Of a stretch of DNA of 64,000 nucleotides, positions 46,849 through 57,692 are shown in pieces (the stretch's first letter is position 1; each line of letters begins with the position of its first letter). Origin of the DNA: Tetrapyrgos nigripes (Eukaryota > Basidiomycota > Agaricomycetes > Agaricales > Campanellaceae); NCBI GenBank assembly GCA_013368315.1, contig JAACJM010000018.1, forward strand, positions 682,001-746,000, given 5' to 3'. A program made the position numbers and the translations under genes. A model generated the notes under the pieces. It ran no database searches, was not told where the DNA came from, and saw nothing but the letters and a program-made list of their open reading frames with translations.

Positions 46849-47459
46849 TTACCAGCATCTACCCAACATCTAAGTCACTTCTAATGGTTTTAAAACAAGG
46901 AATGCTGTAGCTTCTGCACCAATAGTCAGTACCTCAACATGCTTAAAGTGTAGAAGTGAATTTTTATCATAAATTTTACTAAATCTCAGTAAGTTCACAT
47001 TGATCTTGGCTTTTCTAGGAATTGGATGTACAAATAGCCTTAGTGAACACTTGAAACATAGGCTCAGTGATGAAGTAGAATGAGTAGGTTGCATTTACAA
47101 TGAGATATATGATGAGCTTTATTCATGTGCAGGGTAATTTTGGTACATAATTCATAGAGTATTGGCTTACAGAGAATGAAAATAGTCTCTACTGCATAGA
47201 ATAGGCTTGTGGCAAAAATATCCAGGCTGTTTTGTAGAGAAATACTTGAGTTAGCAATGAGACTCTACTGTGGATAGGAATAAGTGGCTGTGCTTATCCA
47301 TGCACATTTTAGTTTCACTACACTTCGCTGAAGTCCATTTACAAGCTCTATGTATACTTTTACACCTCTACTATATTACAAATGCCCATATGTATGTCAT
47401 ACATTGTTGAACTCGAATATTTACTGGTACCCGGGCCGTACCAGCAGATTTCCCTATAC
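46849..47459. other. Region without a supported gene
   Basis: AT-rich. A 74-codon minus-strand frame at 47094-46870 has no domain. Confidence 0.3.
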
Positions 47460-47952
47460 CGCCTTCCCACGTACTTCAGCCATCCGAGGATGATCTTCGG
47501 ATGGGCGGATGGGATCCGTCGGTTGGATACACCTCCAGAGGCCCATCCGCCATCCGAATCCGAGGCCTCATCGGCGGATAGGCGCCGGATCATCCGGTCC
47601 GAACACACCCTCGCACTCTAACTTCCCATTGACCACCAACCTCGTTCTTCTAGAAGAGCCTTCTCCCTTCTTAGCTGTACTGTATATCTATGTTATACTC
47701 GTTGCAACGTCTTACACGAGATTAGAGCAGGGTGCATGTATTCATATCCAGTCACAATAAAGTTCGTCATTCCTTTCCACCTCTAGACACCTCGTCGCCC
47801 ATGCTGAGCTAGAAATCATCGCATTCCAAGCTAGCTGATGAAAATCGCCTGCTAAGTTGGGAGATGGCGTACCGAGCTGCTCCGTAGAAATTTAGAATCT
47901 GAACCTACATTGGCGGATAATACCTGGATCATCTAATCCGCTGGGAGCCCTA

Positions 47953-48678
47953 GACGTCTCCCCTGGAACTTTTCGCGGGGTCCTCTGAAGCTCTCATTCT
48001 TCAGTTCCCCAAGTCAAATGCTGTGGATGCTATCCTTTTAAGTCACATCATGACACAACGTAAAAGATATCGTCTCGCGCAGACACATAAAAGACACTTT
48101 CCTTCGGTCTTCTTCTTGCGCTTTCGCCAGGTAGATGGCAAACCTTATCATTTCTTGACACAAGGCAACAGTTTCCATCTCGCGCAGACACACCAAAGCG
48201 ACCTCAGGTGACTCGACGTATTCGTCTCGTGCTTTCACCAGGTAGATATCAAACCCTATTATTTCGTCACACGACGCAAAATTTTCCATCTCGCGCAGAC
48301 ACATCAAAGCAGCCTCACGTGGACTCGACACTTTCCTTCGGTCTTCTTCTTGCGCTTTCGCCAGGAAGGTATTAAACCTTATCATTTCGTGACACGAGGC
48401 AAAAGCAACCAATCAAAAGCAGCTTCACGTGAACAGGACAGCTTTCCTTCGGTCTTCTTGCGCTTTCACCAGGTATGTAAACTGTCCTGCCATAATTAGT
48501 AATGACGTAAGGCAAAAATTTTCATCCTACGCAGGCACATCAGAGGAGGCCCACGAAATCTTGCCGTGAATTTAATAAATCCGGTGACAGTAAGTCATCT
48601 CAAACATCAACTATTTATGGATCTCACAGTTGTTTTAATTTTGCTAATGATTGGCAGGTCTGAAAGGTTTCCAAACCA
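47953..48678. repeat. Tandem repeat of about 105-117 bp upstream of the NLR gene
   Basis: TCTCGCGCAGACACA recurs at 48073, 48178 and 48289, and a mutated form near 48525. CTTTCCTTCGGTCTTCTT recurs near 48099, 48331 and 48440. There are about four and a half units between 48040 and 48560. The two best unit lengths are 105 and 111 bases, both multiples of three. The remaining bases up to 48678 would be the NLR promoter. Confidence 0.75.
48038..48412 (-). CDS. Hypothetical repeat protein encoded by the tandem array
   Basis: A 124-codon minus-strand frame covers three units. Each unit encodes a 35-37 residue repeat of the form L-R-E-M-E-x2-A-x-C-x-E-x-I-x-F-x-I-Y-L-x-K-A, with E-E-D-R-R-K-V in the full copies. 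The repeat looks amphipathic and helical. No known family was recognised. Later units to the right carry stops. It is divergent from the NLR gene. It may be a genuine small gene, an exon of a larger one, or chance openness of a repeat; low confidence. Confidence 0.3.
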   Translation of the reverse strand: MVAFASCHEMIRFNTFLAKAQEEDRRKVSSPREAALMCLREMENFASCDEIIGFDIYLVKARDEYVESPEVALVCLREMETVALCQEMIRFAIYLAKAQEEDRRKVSFMCLRETISFTLCHDVT

Positions 48679-51600
48679 ATGTCTCAGCTCAGTGGGAACA
48701 ATGGTGGTGGAACACCTCATAGCAAGGCTAGGGAAGCTCGAAGAGGAACCAAAAAGATACATGCAGATTCGGGAAGAAATAGCGGGACAGAAAATCAAGT
48801 GATTCATCGAAGAGCTCATCCAGGGTCCAAGAGTCCTCAACCTCTAAGAGGTTTCAAAGAGACTCTGGAATCAAAGACCACCCAAACTAAGACTCAAATC
48901 TATCAGCCTGCATCACTTTATTGGTACCAGGGTAGCAAGATCCCTATTATTAGAGGGAAATCTTATCCTGGAGAGAGTATTGCATCAGAAAGGTTACTCA
49001 GTCTGGCTCAAAAGCTGAAAGTCACTATCAGGCAAGGAATCTCAACAGATCAGCCTTTGATTGAGCAAGGTAATTTTTGGTATCTTTATGATTAATGTAC
49101 TACTAATATCTGAGATAGATTCCACATTCAGTCAGATATCGGAGAATGGTCAACATTCTGTTCATAATAATATGTTCCATAAGGCATCAAATTTTCAGAT
49201 GGATGGTGCAACATTCAACACTGCAGGTGGAAATATTTCACACACTGTTAATAATTATTACAGTAAGTATTCATTTGCAATATCAATATAATATTGCTTA
49301 CCTACCCTGTCAACTAGATGAATATGAGCCAGAACTGCTGAAAGTTCTTGACAAGTTAAATCCTGCTACAAAAGCATTACATGATGTTGGCGCAAGAAGT
49401 ACCTGTATTGAGGGCACTCGAACAGAAATATTACAAAGCATCATAAGCTGGGCTGAGAATACTTCACCTGATGCTCCAGCCGGCTACTGGATGTGTGGGA
49501 TGGCAGGTACTGGGAAAAGTACCATTGCCAAATCCATATGTCTGAAGCTGGAGGAAAAAGGATTGTTAGCTGGAGCATTTTTCTGCTCTCGTCAGATTGA
49601 AGAGTGCAAAGATTATCACAGAGTCATTCCAACAGTTGCATATCAATTGGCTCAATATTCCAGAGATTATGCAGAGGCAATCAGAAAGGTACTCAATCTA
49701 GAGCCAAGTATTGCTCTCAAAGAACCAGATAATCAACTGAAAAAAGTTCTTACCAAACTGTGGAAAGGAGCTCCCTCATCTCACACTCTAGTGATAGTAA
49801 TTGATGCTTTGGATGAATGCGAGAACATTTCTTGGGTGTTGAAACATCTCATTCCAGCCATCAAGAACCAGGAATTCCCAGGCCTCAAGTTCTTTCTGAC
49901 CAGCCGCCCAGAACAGCATATCAAAGATTATTTTGATGTTGATGAGATACAACAGGAAGAGCAAACTCTCCAACATTTCTATTTGCACAATGTACAGAAA
50001 AGTATTGTAAAAGATGATATATCTATTTTTCTTCAGCAGGGCCTTGGTCAAATGTCTATCTCCCAAGACAAGATGGATATACTTTTGGAACGGTCTGGTG
50101 TATTGTTCATCTATGCTGCTACTATTATCAAATATATCACTGGAGGTGGACTAAGAGCTCAAGCTCGAGTGGCCAACATTATTGACTTGAAGCGCACACC
50201 AGACAAAGTAGAGACTCAAGTTCTGGATGATCTTTATAGTCAAATCCTTGAAGAAGTGCTTTCATCATCAAAGCTATCTCCTACAGAACACCAGCAGAGT
50301 TTGCGAATTATCTATACTGTGATTACAACTGCTACACCTGTTTCATGCCAAATTATCTCAGAGCTGCTGGAGTTGGCTTTGGAAGATGTTCAAGCTACAA
50401 TCATTGACTTGCAATCTGTTTTGTATATCAATCAGTCTAATCAGGCTGTCTACGGATTTCATGCCTCATTTGCAGACTACATGATTTCAGAGACAAGGGC
50501 AAAGAATCTTTACTGCAATTCAATCAGTCATCACAGTCTCCTTGCAAAACAATGTCTGAGTTTCATGCAGTACCAACTCAAATTTAACATCTGCAATCTG
50601 CCTTCGTCATTTTTGAGTGATGATGATGTACCAGATATCCAAACTAAGATAGCTGAAAGTTTAAGTGGAGCCCTTCAGTATTCATGCATCTTTTGGGCTT
50701 ACCATGTTGCAAGAACTAAGTTGGATAGAAGCCTAGTAGAAAAAATAGAGACATTTTTCCAGCTCAAAGCTCTTTTCTGGATTGAGGCCATGAATCTTTT
50801 GAGGAGAATCGGGGAATGTATCAGAGTTCTTGGATTGATTTCAAAGGTATGTTAAGATATAATATCTGATAAAATTGTCTATTTATATCACAAACAGATC
50901 TGTCAGGCCAACAAGTTGATTAGTCCTTCAATGCAGAAGACTGTACAAGAAATGAAAGATATGGCAAATGTATTTGGCTTAAGTCCTATTAAAGATATGA
51001 CTCCACATATGTATCTTAGCATCATGCCATTTTTTCCAGCTTTAAGTCATAGGCTGGACAAAGTGGTAAAAGTATCAAGCATGCTGCTACCAAATCCTTC
51101 CATTGGTTATTGGCAGGCCCCTGAAGAGGTTTTATGTATAAGTGTTTCTCCAGACGGAGAAAGAGTTGTAACTGGGCTGACAAATAACCAGATCATTATG
51201 TGGAATATAAATAATGGAGATCAAATTGGAGAGCCTTTTGTTGGACATCAAGACTGGGTCAAATCAGTGTCCTTTTATCCTGATGGTACAAGAATGGTAT
51301 CTGGCTCAGATGATAAAACACTAAGAATCTGGGATGCTAATACAAGAAAGATTGTCTGTCAGCCTCTTCAAGGGCACAAAGCCTGGGTCAGGTCAGTCGC
51401 TGTTTCAGGACTGTCAGGATCTGGAGTGCAATCACTGGACAGGCAATTGGGCAGCCCTTCCAAGGACATGAAGGTTACATTAAATTAGTAGGATTTTCTC
51501 CCAATGGGACTAGGATTGTGTCTGGCTCACATGACAAAACAGTGAGGATTTGGGATGTCTTGACTGGGGACACCATTGGAAAGCCTTTCCAAGTGGTTGA

Positions 51601-53154
51601 AATGGTTATGTCAGTCGCATTTTCTCCTGATGGAGCGAGAATTGCTGCTGCCTCAGGTGATGTGACAATGTGGGATGCAAATACTGGAGACGTTCTTTGG
51701 CAAATCAAACATTGAGGCTCTAGATTAAATTTCTCTCCTGATGGGACCAGAATTGTCTCTGCATCATCAACCACAGTGATGATATGTGATGCAAACACTG
51801 GAGCAGCTATTGGCCAGTATTATCGAGGACACCAGGGCTATATCAATTCAGTGGTATTCTCTCCTGATGGATCCAAAATCATTTCTGGCTCAGATGATCA
51901 GACAGTGAGGATCTGGGATTCAAGTGTTCAATCTGTCATTTATGAACCAGGACAGGGCCATCAAGAAAGAGTTTACAGTGTAGCATTTTCTCCTGATGGA
52001 GCTAGGATTGTTTCTGGCTCATCTGATAAGGCAATCAGGATCTGGGATGCAAGCACTGGAAATGCCATTGGACAGCCTTTGCTGGGACATACAAATGAGG
52101 TCAATTCAGTTGCACTTAATTGTGTCCGGCTCAGATGATAAGACAGTAAGGATCTGGGATGCAAGCACTAGAAATGCCATTGGACAGCCTTTGCTGGGAC
52201 ATACATATTATGTCACATCAGTGTCATTTTCACCTGATGGAACCAGAATTGTGTCTGGCTCAGCTGATAAGACAGTAAGGATCTGGGATGTAAGCACTGG
52301 GAATGCCATTGAACAGCTTTTCCTGGGACATACAGACTATGTCAGGTCAGTTGCATTTTCACCTGATGGGACCAGAATTGTGTCTGGCTCAAATGATGAA
52401 ACAGTAAGGATCTGGGATGCAAGCACTGGAAATGCCATTGGACAGCCCTTATTAAGACATACAAGCCATGTCATATCAGTTGCATTTTCACCTGATGGAA
52501 CCAGAATTGTGTCTGGCTCAGCCGATAAGACAGTAAGGATCTGGGATGCAAGCACTGGAAATGCCATTATACAACCTTTGCTGGAACATACAAACTATGT
52601 CTTGTCAGTTGCATTTTCACCTGATGGAACTAGAATTGTATCTGGCTCATCTGACAAGACAGTAAGGATTTGGGATGCAAACACTGGAAATACCATTGGA
52701 CACCCTTTGCTGGGACATGCAGACAGGGTCTATTCAGTGGCATTCTCTCCAGATGGTACCAGAATTGCATCTGGCTCTCATGACTGTACAGTCAGAATTT
52801 GGGACACAACAATTTTGACTCACCCTGATATCAGTCACCAGCCACTAATAAAAAGTGCCTCCAATGAGATGACATATTCTCCATTCACCAATGACTGTAA
52901 GTATTTCAGGTTACAATTAACCAAAAGAACCATATTGATTATCTTTTACAGCCTCCTGGTTTCTTGACAATGAAGGATGGATCCGATTTCCTGGACTCGA
53001 ACATGGGATCATTTGGATCAGGCCTGAACACTGTGTCACACTATATACACCTCACACTATCCTGATCCTGTCAGACAACGGCTCCATGAAAGATTCCCTT
53101 GAAAATTGTGTGTATGGGGAGAATTGGGCCCAATGTTATAATGATAAACAATGA
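48679..53154 (+). pseudogene. NACHT-WD40 NLR (STAND) gene with disrupted WD40 part
   Basis: Exons: 48679-49069, 49119-49262, 49318-50846, 50898-52896 and 52952-53154; introns 49, 55, 51 and 55 bp, phases consistent. The N-terminal domain (residues 1-150) is unrecognised. The pre-NACHT motif F-x2-A-S-N-F-x2-D-G-A-T-F-N lies near 150-162. Walker A G-M-A-G-T-G-K-S is at about 239-246 and Walker B V-I-D-A-L-D-E-C near 335, with T-S-R-P-E sensor near 375. WD40 repeats begin near 760; about 14 are present, the later ones nearly identical. A small deletion near 51412, a TGA at 51713 and a deletion near 52114 break the frame. The C-terminal exon has the family tail with G-W-I-R-F-P. Such proteins sense ligands through WD40 and trigger allorecognition or defence. 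Confidence 0.85.
51118..52812 (+). repeat. WD40 repeat array, about 14 units of 129 bp
   Basis: Units are 43 residues with S-V-A-F-S-P-D-G-T-R-I-V-S-G-S and T-V-R-I-W-D-A-S-T-G-N-A-I. Units 8 to 13 (about 51960-52720) are nearly identical in DNA; differences cluster at a few positions between the G-H and the next S-V/S-x-D. High internal conservation is typical of HET-D/E-type NLR arrays in fungi. Confidence 0.9.
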
Positions 53155-54620
53155 ATCAGATCAGCTGTATAATGAACAAAAATATAGTGATTTCATATTT
53201 GTAAATAGTCAAATACTATCTCAGTTCAAGATCTTACTCCTACAGTAAGTCAGTTCAGTTGAATTTTGAAATTACTTTAGCATCTTGCATAAAATCTTAG
53301 GTATGTCATTTTCATGCTACCTGAAGTTGTATGTGCTTTTTTCCATAAATAATCATTGAGAAGAGCAATGTAACCAGTATGTAAAAAGCAATTCACTCTT
53401 TTCCATTTGTGAACTATCTGCATTTTTGCATTGCCTGAGCAATCAGAATGTTTATAGTTTGCCTTTCTTGAAATATGCCATGGTGACTATTATATTAGCA
53501 TGAGCATTGAGACAAGTACAGTCTGGTATAACTATATCATATGAACTCATGAGCAACCCTAGATACCTCCCCTCAGATCTACCTACCACTTCTCAATTGT
53601 TCTCTTGACTTGCTGTTCAGAGCAGAATACTGTTATCAGGAGCTATACACAAATATGAAAGAGCAAGCATTAGAGATGAAATAAGAAGGGGGTAGAGATA
53701 TGGAAATGCAAAATAAGGGTGAATGAAGCTAAAGAAAACAAACAAAATCAAAAACAAAGACAAAAGGAAGGCAAAGCATTGTGGGCAACACAGTGCAGAC
53801 CTCATTCTTCATCTCACCCCCTCCCCCCTTGCACCCCAAGACCCTCCCTTTCCCCCCCACACATTTTTCTACCCCTCCCATCTCCATTGCCCTACCTCCT
53901 CTCCCCTCATTGTTCTACCCCTACCCCCAATTGTTCTACCCCCTCCCCCAAGCCTCCAAATCCTCACATTGTTTAGTAATCAAAAGAAGTAAACCTCTCA
54001 AAACATACTCCAAACAGTTCTGACGCACACCACAGCATGCAATTTCCAGTAAATTATGAGGCCCTTTAGGCCAAGTTAACTTATGTCGACCCCCCAATTG
54101 AGTACCAAAGGTTCTCACGGGTTCTAACTTTTACACACCACCTCAGCGCTCCAAAGTGCCCAAACACTGCCATTTCAACTGACGCTTGATATGATGTAAG
54201 TACGTCATAAGTACTTTCCCTCTGCTGTCGATGACTACAGGCCCAACCACAACGAGCTTCAGACTTGTTTTCCTTCCCTTAGCAGCCATCGAAAGTCACC
54301 AAGCGCCACTCTCTGAATCACTATGGCATCCTCCACCCAATCCAAGGTCATTTATAATTAAAGGCATCGTTACATTGAGATATTGGGCTCTATCTGATTT
54401 TTTACTGCATATGAAACCATTTTACTTATCCAATAATGGGCCTTGTAATTTGCCATGTGAAGCAGTGGCACCTTTCCCCAGTATGGCACTATATGGCAGT
54501 ATTACTGGAACCTTACTACCAAATATGAGTGAAGACAATTGAATAGATTCCCCTGAATGACGATGGGAGAATTGATCAAGCTGAGCTAAACCTCTCTGTG
54601 CTAAATTGGCTTGTCAATGA
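53155..54620. other. Intergenic region with C-rich low-complexity tract
   Basis: No supported gene. 53800-53960 is C-rich (ACCCCCTCCCCC-like runs). Overlapping frames there are Pro/Ser/Leu artefacts. 54020-54560 shows nothing recognisable. Confidence 0.35.
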
Positions 54621-55544
54621 TGTCAAGGTTGTCGATACACTCAAATAACCACCCAAGTCACACAGTGAAGACAGATACAAACAGTAGATTGAGAGATAGA
54701 GATAGAGGAAAGGAGACAAGTAAGCTGACTAGGCTCTACACTGTGTAGTAATAGTATGGAGCTGTCAAGGTTGCTAGTACACTCAAATAACCACCCAAGT
54801 CACAAACTGAGAGAACAGATACACAACAGATAGATTGAGAGAGAGGTATAAATGAGATAGAGCAAGAAAGGGAAGAGCAGGCTGACTAGGCTCTACACTG
54901 TGTAGTAGTAGTATGGAGCAGAGATGAAGTGAACGAACTGGGGAATCAGTTACAAAAAATCTCAGGTATATATGAGAAATATGAAGGGATGGGAAAAGTA
55001 AGTAAAAATAGAATGATGCAATATGGTTAAGAAAGATAAGGAGATCGAATCAGAGATAGGAAGAACAGATGATAGATAAGAAAGATAGGAAGATTGATGA
55101 CAGGTTTTATAAGGTTCAAAGTCAGTAATATAAGGTTAAAAAGGTTTATCGAGGGAATGCAATGGACGAATGATCAGAGAATAGGTTCGATAATGAAGTA
55201 ACAGAAGAAGGAGGACAGAGAACTGTAGCAGTTTGTGACAGGAGCAGAGACAAAGTGAACGAACTAAAGGACTAACTAGAATGTCTAGTAGTTTATATAG
55301 AAGAGCAATGAATAAGTGATAGGAAAGAGATAGGAGAAACATAGGTGCATAAGTGGAAAAATGTAGGAGAAAGATAGGGTCAATAGAATGGAAGATTGAT
55401 TGATAGTTATTATAGAGTTTGACAGGTCTTATAAGGTTCAAAGTCAGGTCTATTGAGGAAATGCAATAGACAAATGATCAAAAAATGGGTTCAATAATGA
55501 AGGAGAAGAGGAAGGATGACAAAGAACTGTAGCAGTTTGTGACA
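54621..55544. mobile_element. Solo LTR of gypsy family (outer), split by another solo LTR
   Basis: Pieces 54621-54762 and 55241-55544 together form one LTR: TGTCAAGGTTG start and GTTTGTGACA end. The flanks are AATGA and GATGA, a 5-bp duplication with one change that fits CpG to CpA. Confidence 0.85.
54763..55240. mobile_element. Solo LTR of gypsy family (inner, nested)
   Basis: It runs from TGTCAAGGTTG to GTTTGTGACA, 478 bp, and is flanked by a perfect 5-bp duplication GGAGC (54758-54762 and 55241-55245) within the outer LTR. It is related to the LTR at 33727-34165. Confidence 0.9.
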
Positions 55545-55566
55545 GATGAGGGGAGAATGCCCCAGG

Positions 55567-55923
55567 TGTTACAAACTGCTACAGTTCTTTTCCCTCCTTC
55601 TTCTTCTACTTCATTATTGAACCCATTTTCTGATCATTTGTCTATTGCATTTCCTTGATAAACCTTTTTAAAGCTTTTAAACCTTATGTTACTGACTTTG
55701 AACCTTATTAAACCTGTCAAACTTTATAATAACTTATTCATTGTTCTTCTATATAAAACACTAGACATTCTAGTTAGTTCTTTAGTTTTTTAACTTTGTT
55801 TACACAGTGTAGAGCCTATTCAGTTACTCATCTCTCTATCTCTATCTCTCAATCTATTGCTTTGTATCTGTCCTCAAATTGTGTGACTTGGGTGGTTATT
55901 TGAGTGTATTGACAACCTTGACT
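55567..55923. mobile_element. Solo LTR of gypsy family, inverted
   Basis: It begins TGTTACAAACTGC and ends near AACCTTGACT, in the opposite orientation to the two copies on its left. It is shorter (357 bp). The flanks CCAGG and CCAGC match at four of five bases. With the outer LTR and a 22-base spacer it forms a near-palindrome. Confidence 0.75.
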
Positions 55924-55939
55924 CCAGCAAGAGTGAGTG

Positions 55940-56374
55940 ACACTACTCACCCACTAACCCTGAGTCCACAAGACCAAAGAGCTGAGCTGCTGGCGGATCA
56001 ATCTACATGCCTATACAGCAACTGAGATGACAGCAAAGACCTAGACCAAGTGTCAGAACTGAGCTGAATAAGGCAAGGTCCATATGATAAGACCAGACTA
56101 GAGTAGAGATACAGGATGAGTATCCTACTCTATATATACTACTTTACGAATAACATCTGTGTTTCCAGAGGAATTAATTGAGAAGATAAATTAAGGTCTT
56201 ATGACAATACGCTCGCAATCTAAGGGGATTCACAGACCACTATGGAGTGATAAATGACCCAGCTCAAAAGAAGTCAACACTGTTAGGGGAAAGTGGGTAG
56301 CAGCAATGAGAGATAAAGAAGGATCAAGAATCCTTCTAAGGTTTTTTTGAATGAGGAATGAGAGGTTCATGACA
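55940..56374 (-). repeat. Probable 3' LTR of gypsy element 2 (inner end firm, outer end approximate)
   Basis: On the minus strand a purine tract AAGAGGGGGG (56388-56379) is followed by TGTCATGAACC starting at 56374. A TATATATAG box lies near 56138. The end near 55940 is a guess because the 5' LTR is not in the window. Confidence 0.5.
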
Positions 56375-56385
56375 TTACCCCCCTC

Positions 56386-56730
56386 TTAAGGGTCTTCATC
56401 CCAAAGACGCTTGAGAGATTCCATAGACCCATGCTTGGGATTTCTTTGGCCCTGAAGTGTAAAACTCATGAGGAAGGAAAGAAAGGATTGTCTTGATATT
56501 CTGACATGCCACTGGATTCTTTTGTGTAGAACTTGGTTATTAGTTCCTGACACTTTTTCTCCAGCTCCACCACTGGTTCCCAAGTATTCTCCACTGTTGA
56601 ATACCCCAACCACTTCACCAAATACTCCAAAAATGATCTCTTCTTCTTCTGGTTATAACACATATGGGAATCTAGAATTTCTTCAATGTTGTAGACTAGT
56701 GAGCCATCTTTGATAGCAGCAGGTTCTCAA
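56386..56730 (-). pseudogene. Chromodomain of gypsy integrase (element 2)
   Basis: Y-N-I-E-E-I-L-D-S near 56700, then Y-L-V-K-W-L-G-Y-S near 56610 and N-T-W-E-P near 56580 form a complete chromodomain signature, ending at TGA-like stop near 56460-56386. Chromoviruses use it to target chromatin. Confidence 0.85.
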
Positions 56731-56849
56731 CTAATGTTGTCTTGTTGATGTTTTGCAAACCGAAGAATAATGAGGACAAAGATATGATGTGTGGAAGACA
56801 GGGTGAATACTCTTCCAGGTTTTTGGAATATCCACTCGGTATGAAGAAC

Positions 56850-57690
56850 TCCCTACCTTTTCCTTAATAGGATAAGGTCTGTATTGTTTGTCTGCAAGTT
56901 TGGTTGTTCTGTAGTGATATTCTTCCCTTCAATATACACCTTATCTCCATTCTTGGACTCTGGATTCTCATTTCTTTCTCTGTCATAGTATTTCTTCATC
57001 AACTCCACACTCCTCATAAGACATGCTTTAGCATCTGTTCTGGCCTTTTCAATCTGATCAAAGAAATCTGTCACAGTTTTGTTGGTGATGTCAATGAAAG
57101 GCTTAGTAGCTTTTCGAGGATAGAAGGGAGTGTATCCTGTAGAACTATGTTCTCGATTGTTATAGCAGAATTCTGCCATAGGTAACCATTCGTCCCAGTC
57201 GTCTTGTTGCCAATTGCAGAAAACGTGCAAGTATTGTTTGATTTCTTGGTTGACACATTCTGTTTGTCTATCTGTTTGAGGGTGATACACTGTTGAAACA
57301 TTCATTTTGATGCCCACAATCTCATAGAGGGATTTTAGAAATTTGCTAATGAAGACTGATCCTCAATCGCTAATAACCCATTTGAGTAATCCAAAATCCC
57401 TCCTGACACAGTCTAGAAATAACCATGCTATGCCTAAGTTGCTAGTGCTCTCATCCTTTTATTGAGTCAGTCTACGATGACAGATTAAATTGCAAGAGAT
57501 AATCTGCCAAATTTGTTCTGGGATTTCGTTAGGGCTTAGTAGTCCTCTTGGCTTCCCTGGAAAGGTTTTTGTTCATTGACATGTAGGACATCCTTTGACA
57601 TATCTCTTGACATCTCCATAGACACTAGGCCACCAATAGTGTCAAGTAAGTAGTTCAACTGTTTTGGCTTGGCCTGGGTGTCCTTTGAAG
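56850..57690 (-). pseudogene. gypsy integrase core (element 2)
   Basis: F-K-G-H-P-G near 57685 and C-P-T-C-Q near 57590 belong to the H2C2 domain. Y-H-P-Q-T-D-R-Q-T-E holds the catalytic Glu near 57265. A-E-F-C-Y-N-N-R-E-H-S-S follows near 57175. TGA stops at 57642, 57573 and 57363 (plus coordinates) each replace a conserved Arg. The longest frame is 57317-56853. Confidence 0.88.
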
Positions 57691-57692
57691 TA

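Larger units (their letters stand above)
42731..47952. mobile_element. Possible second hAT-like element, ends only (contains a foldback)
   Basis: TAGGGCTCCTAGCGGAT at 42731 and ATCCGCTGGGAGCCCTA ending at 47952 are inverted with one mismatch in 17. Both subterminal parts are rich in GGAT. The flanks (TTACTGTA and GACGTCTC) do not match, so the two ends may not derive from one insertion. Another GGAT-rich block at 47460-47611 may be the end of a third copy. Confidence 0.5.

Noticed and set aside
49788..50066. 92-codon minus-strand frame
   Set aside because: Antisense to the NACHT domain of the NLR; no own motif.
53719..54023. Pro-rich frames
   Set aside because: Produced by C-rich low complexity; all three frames are open together.
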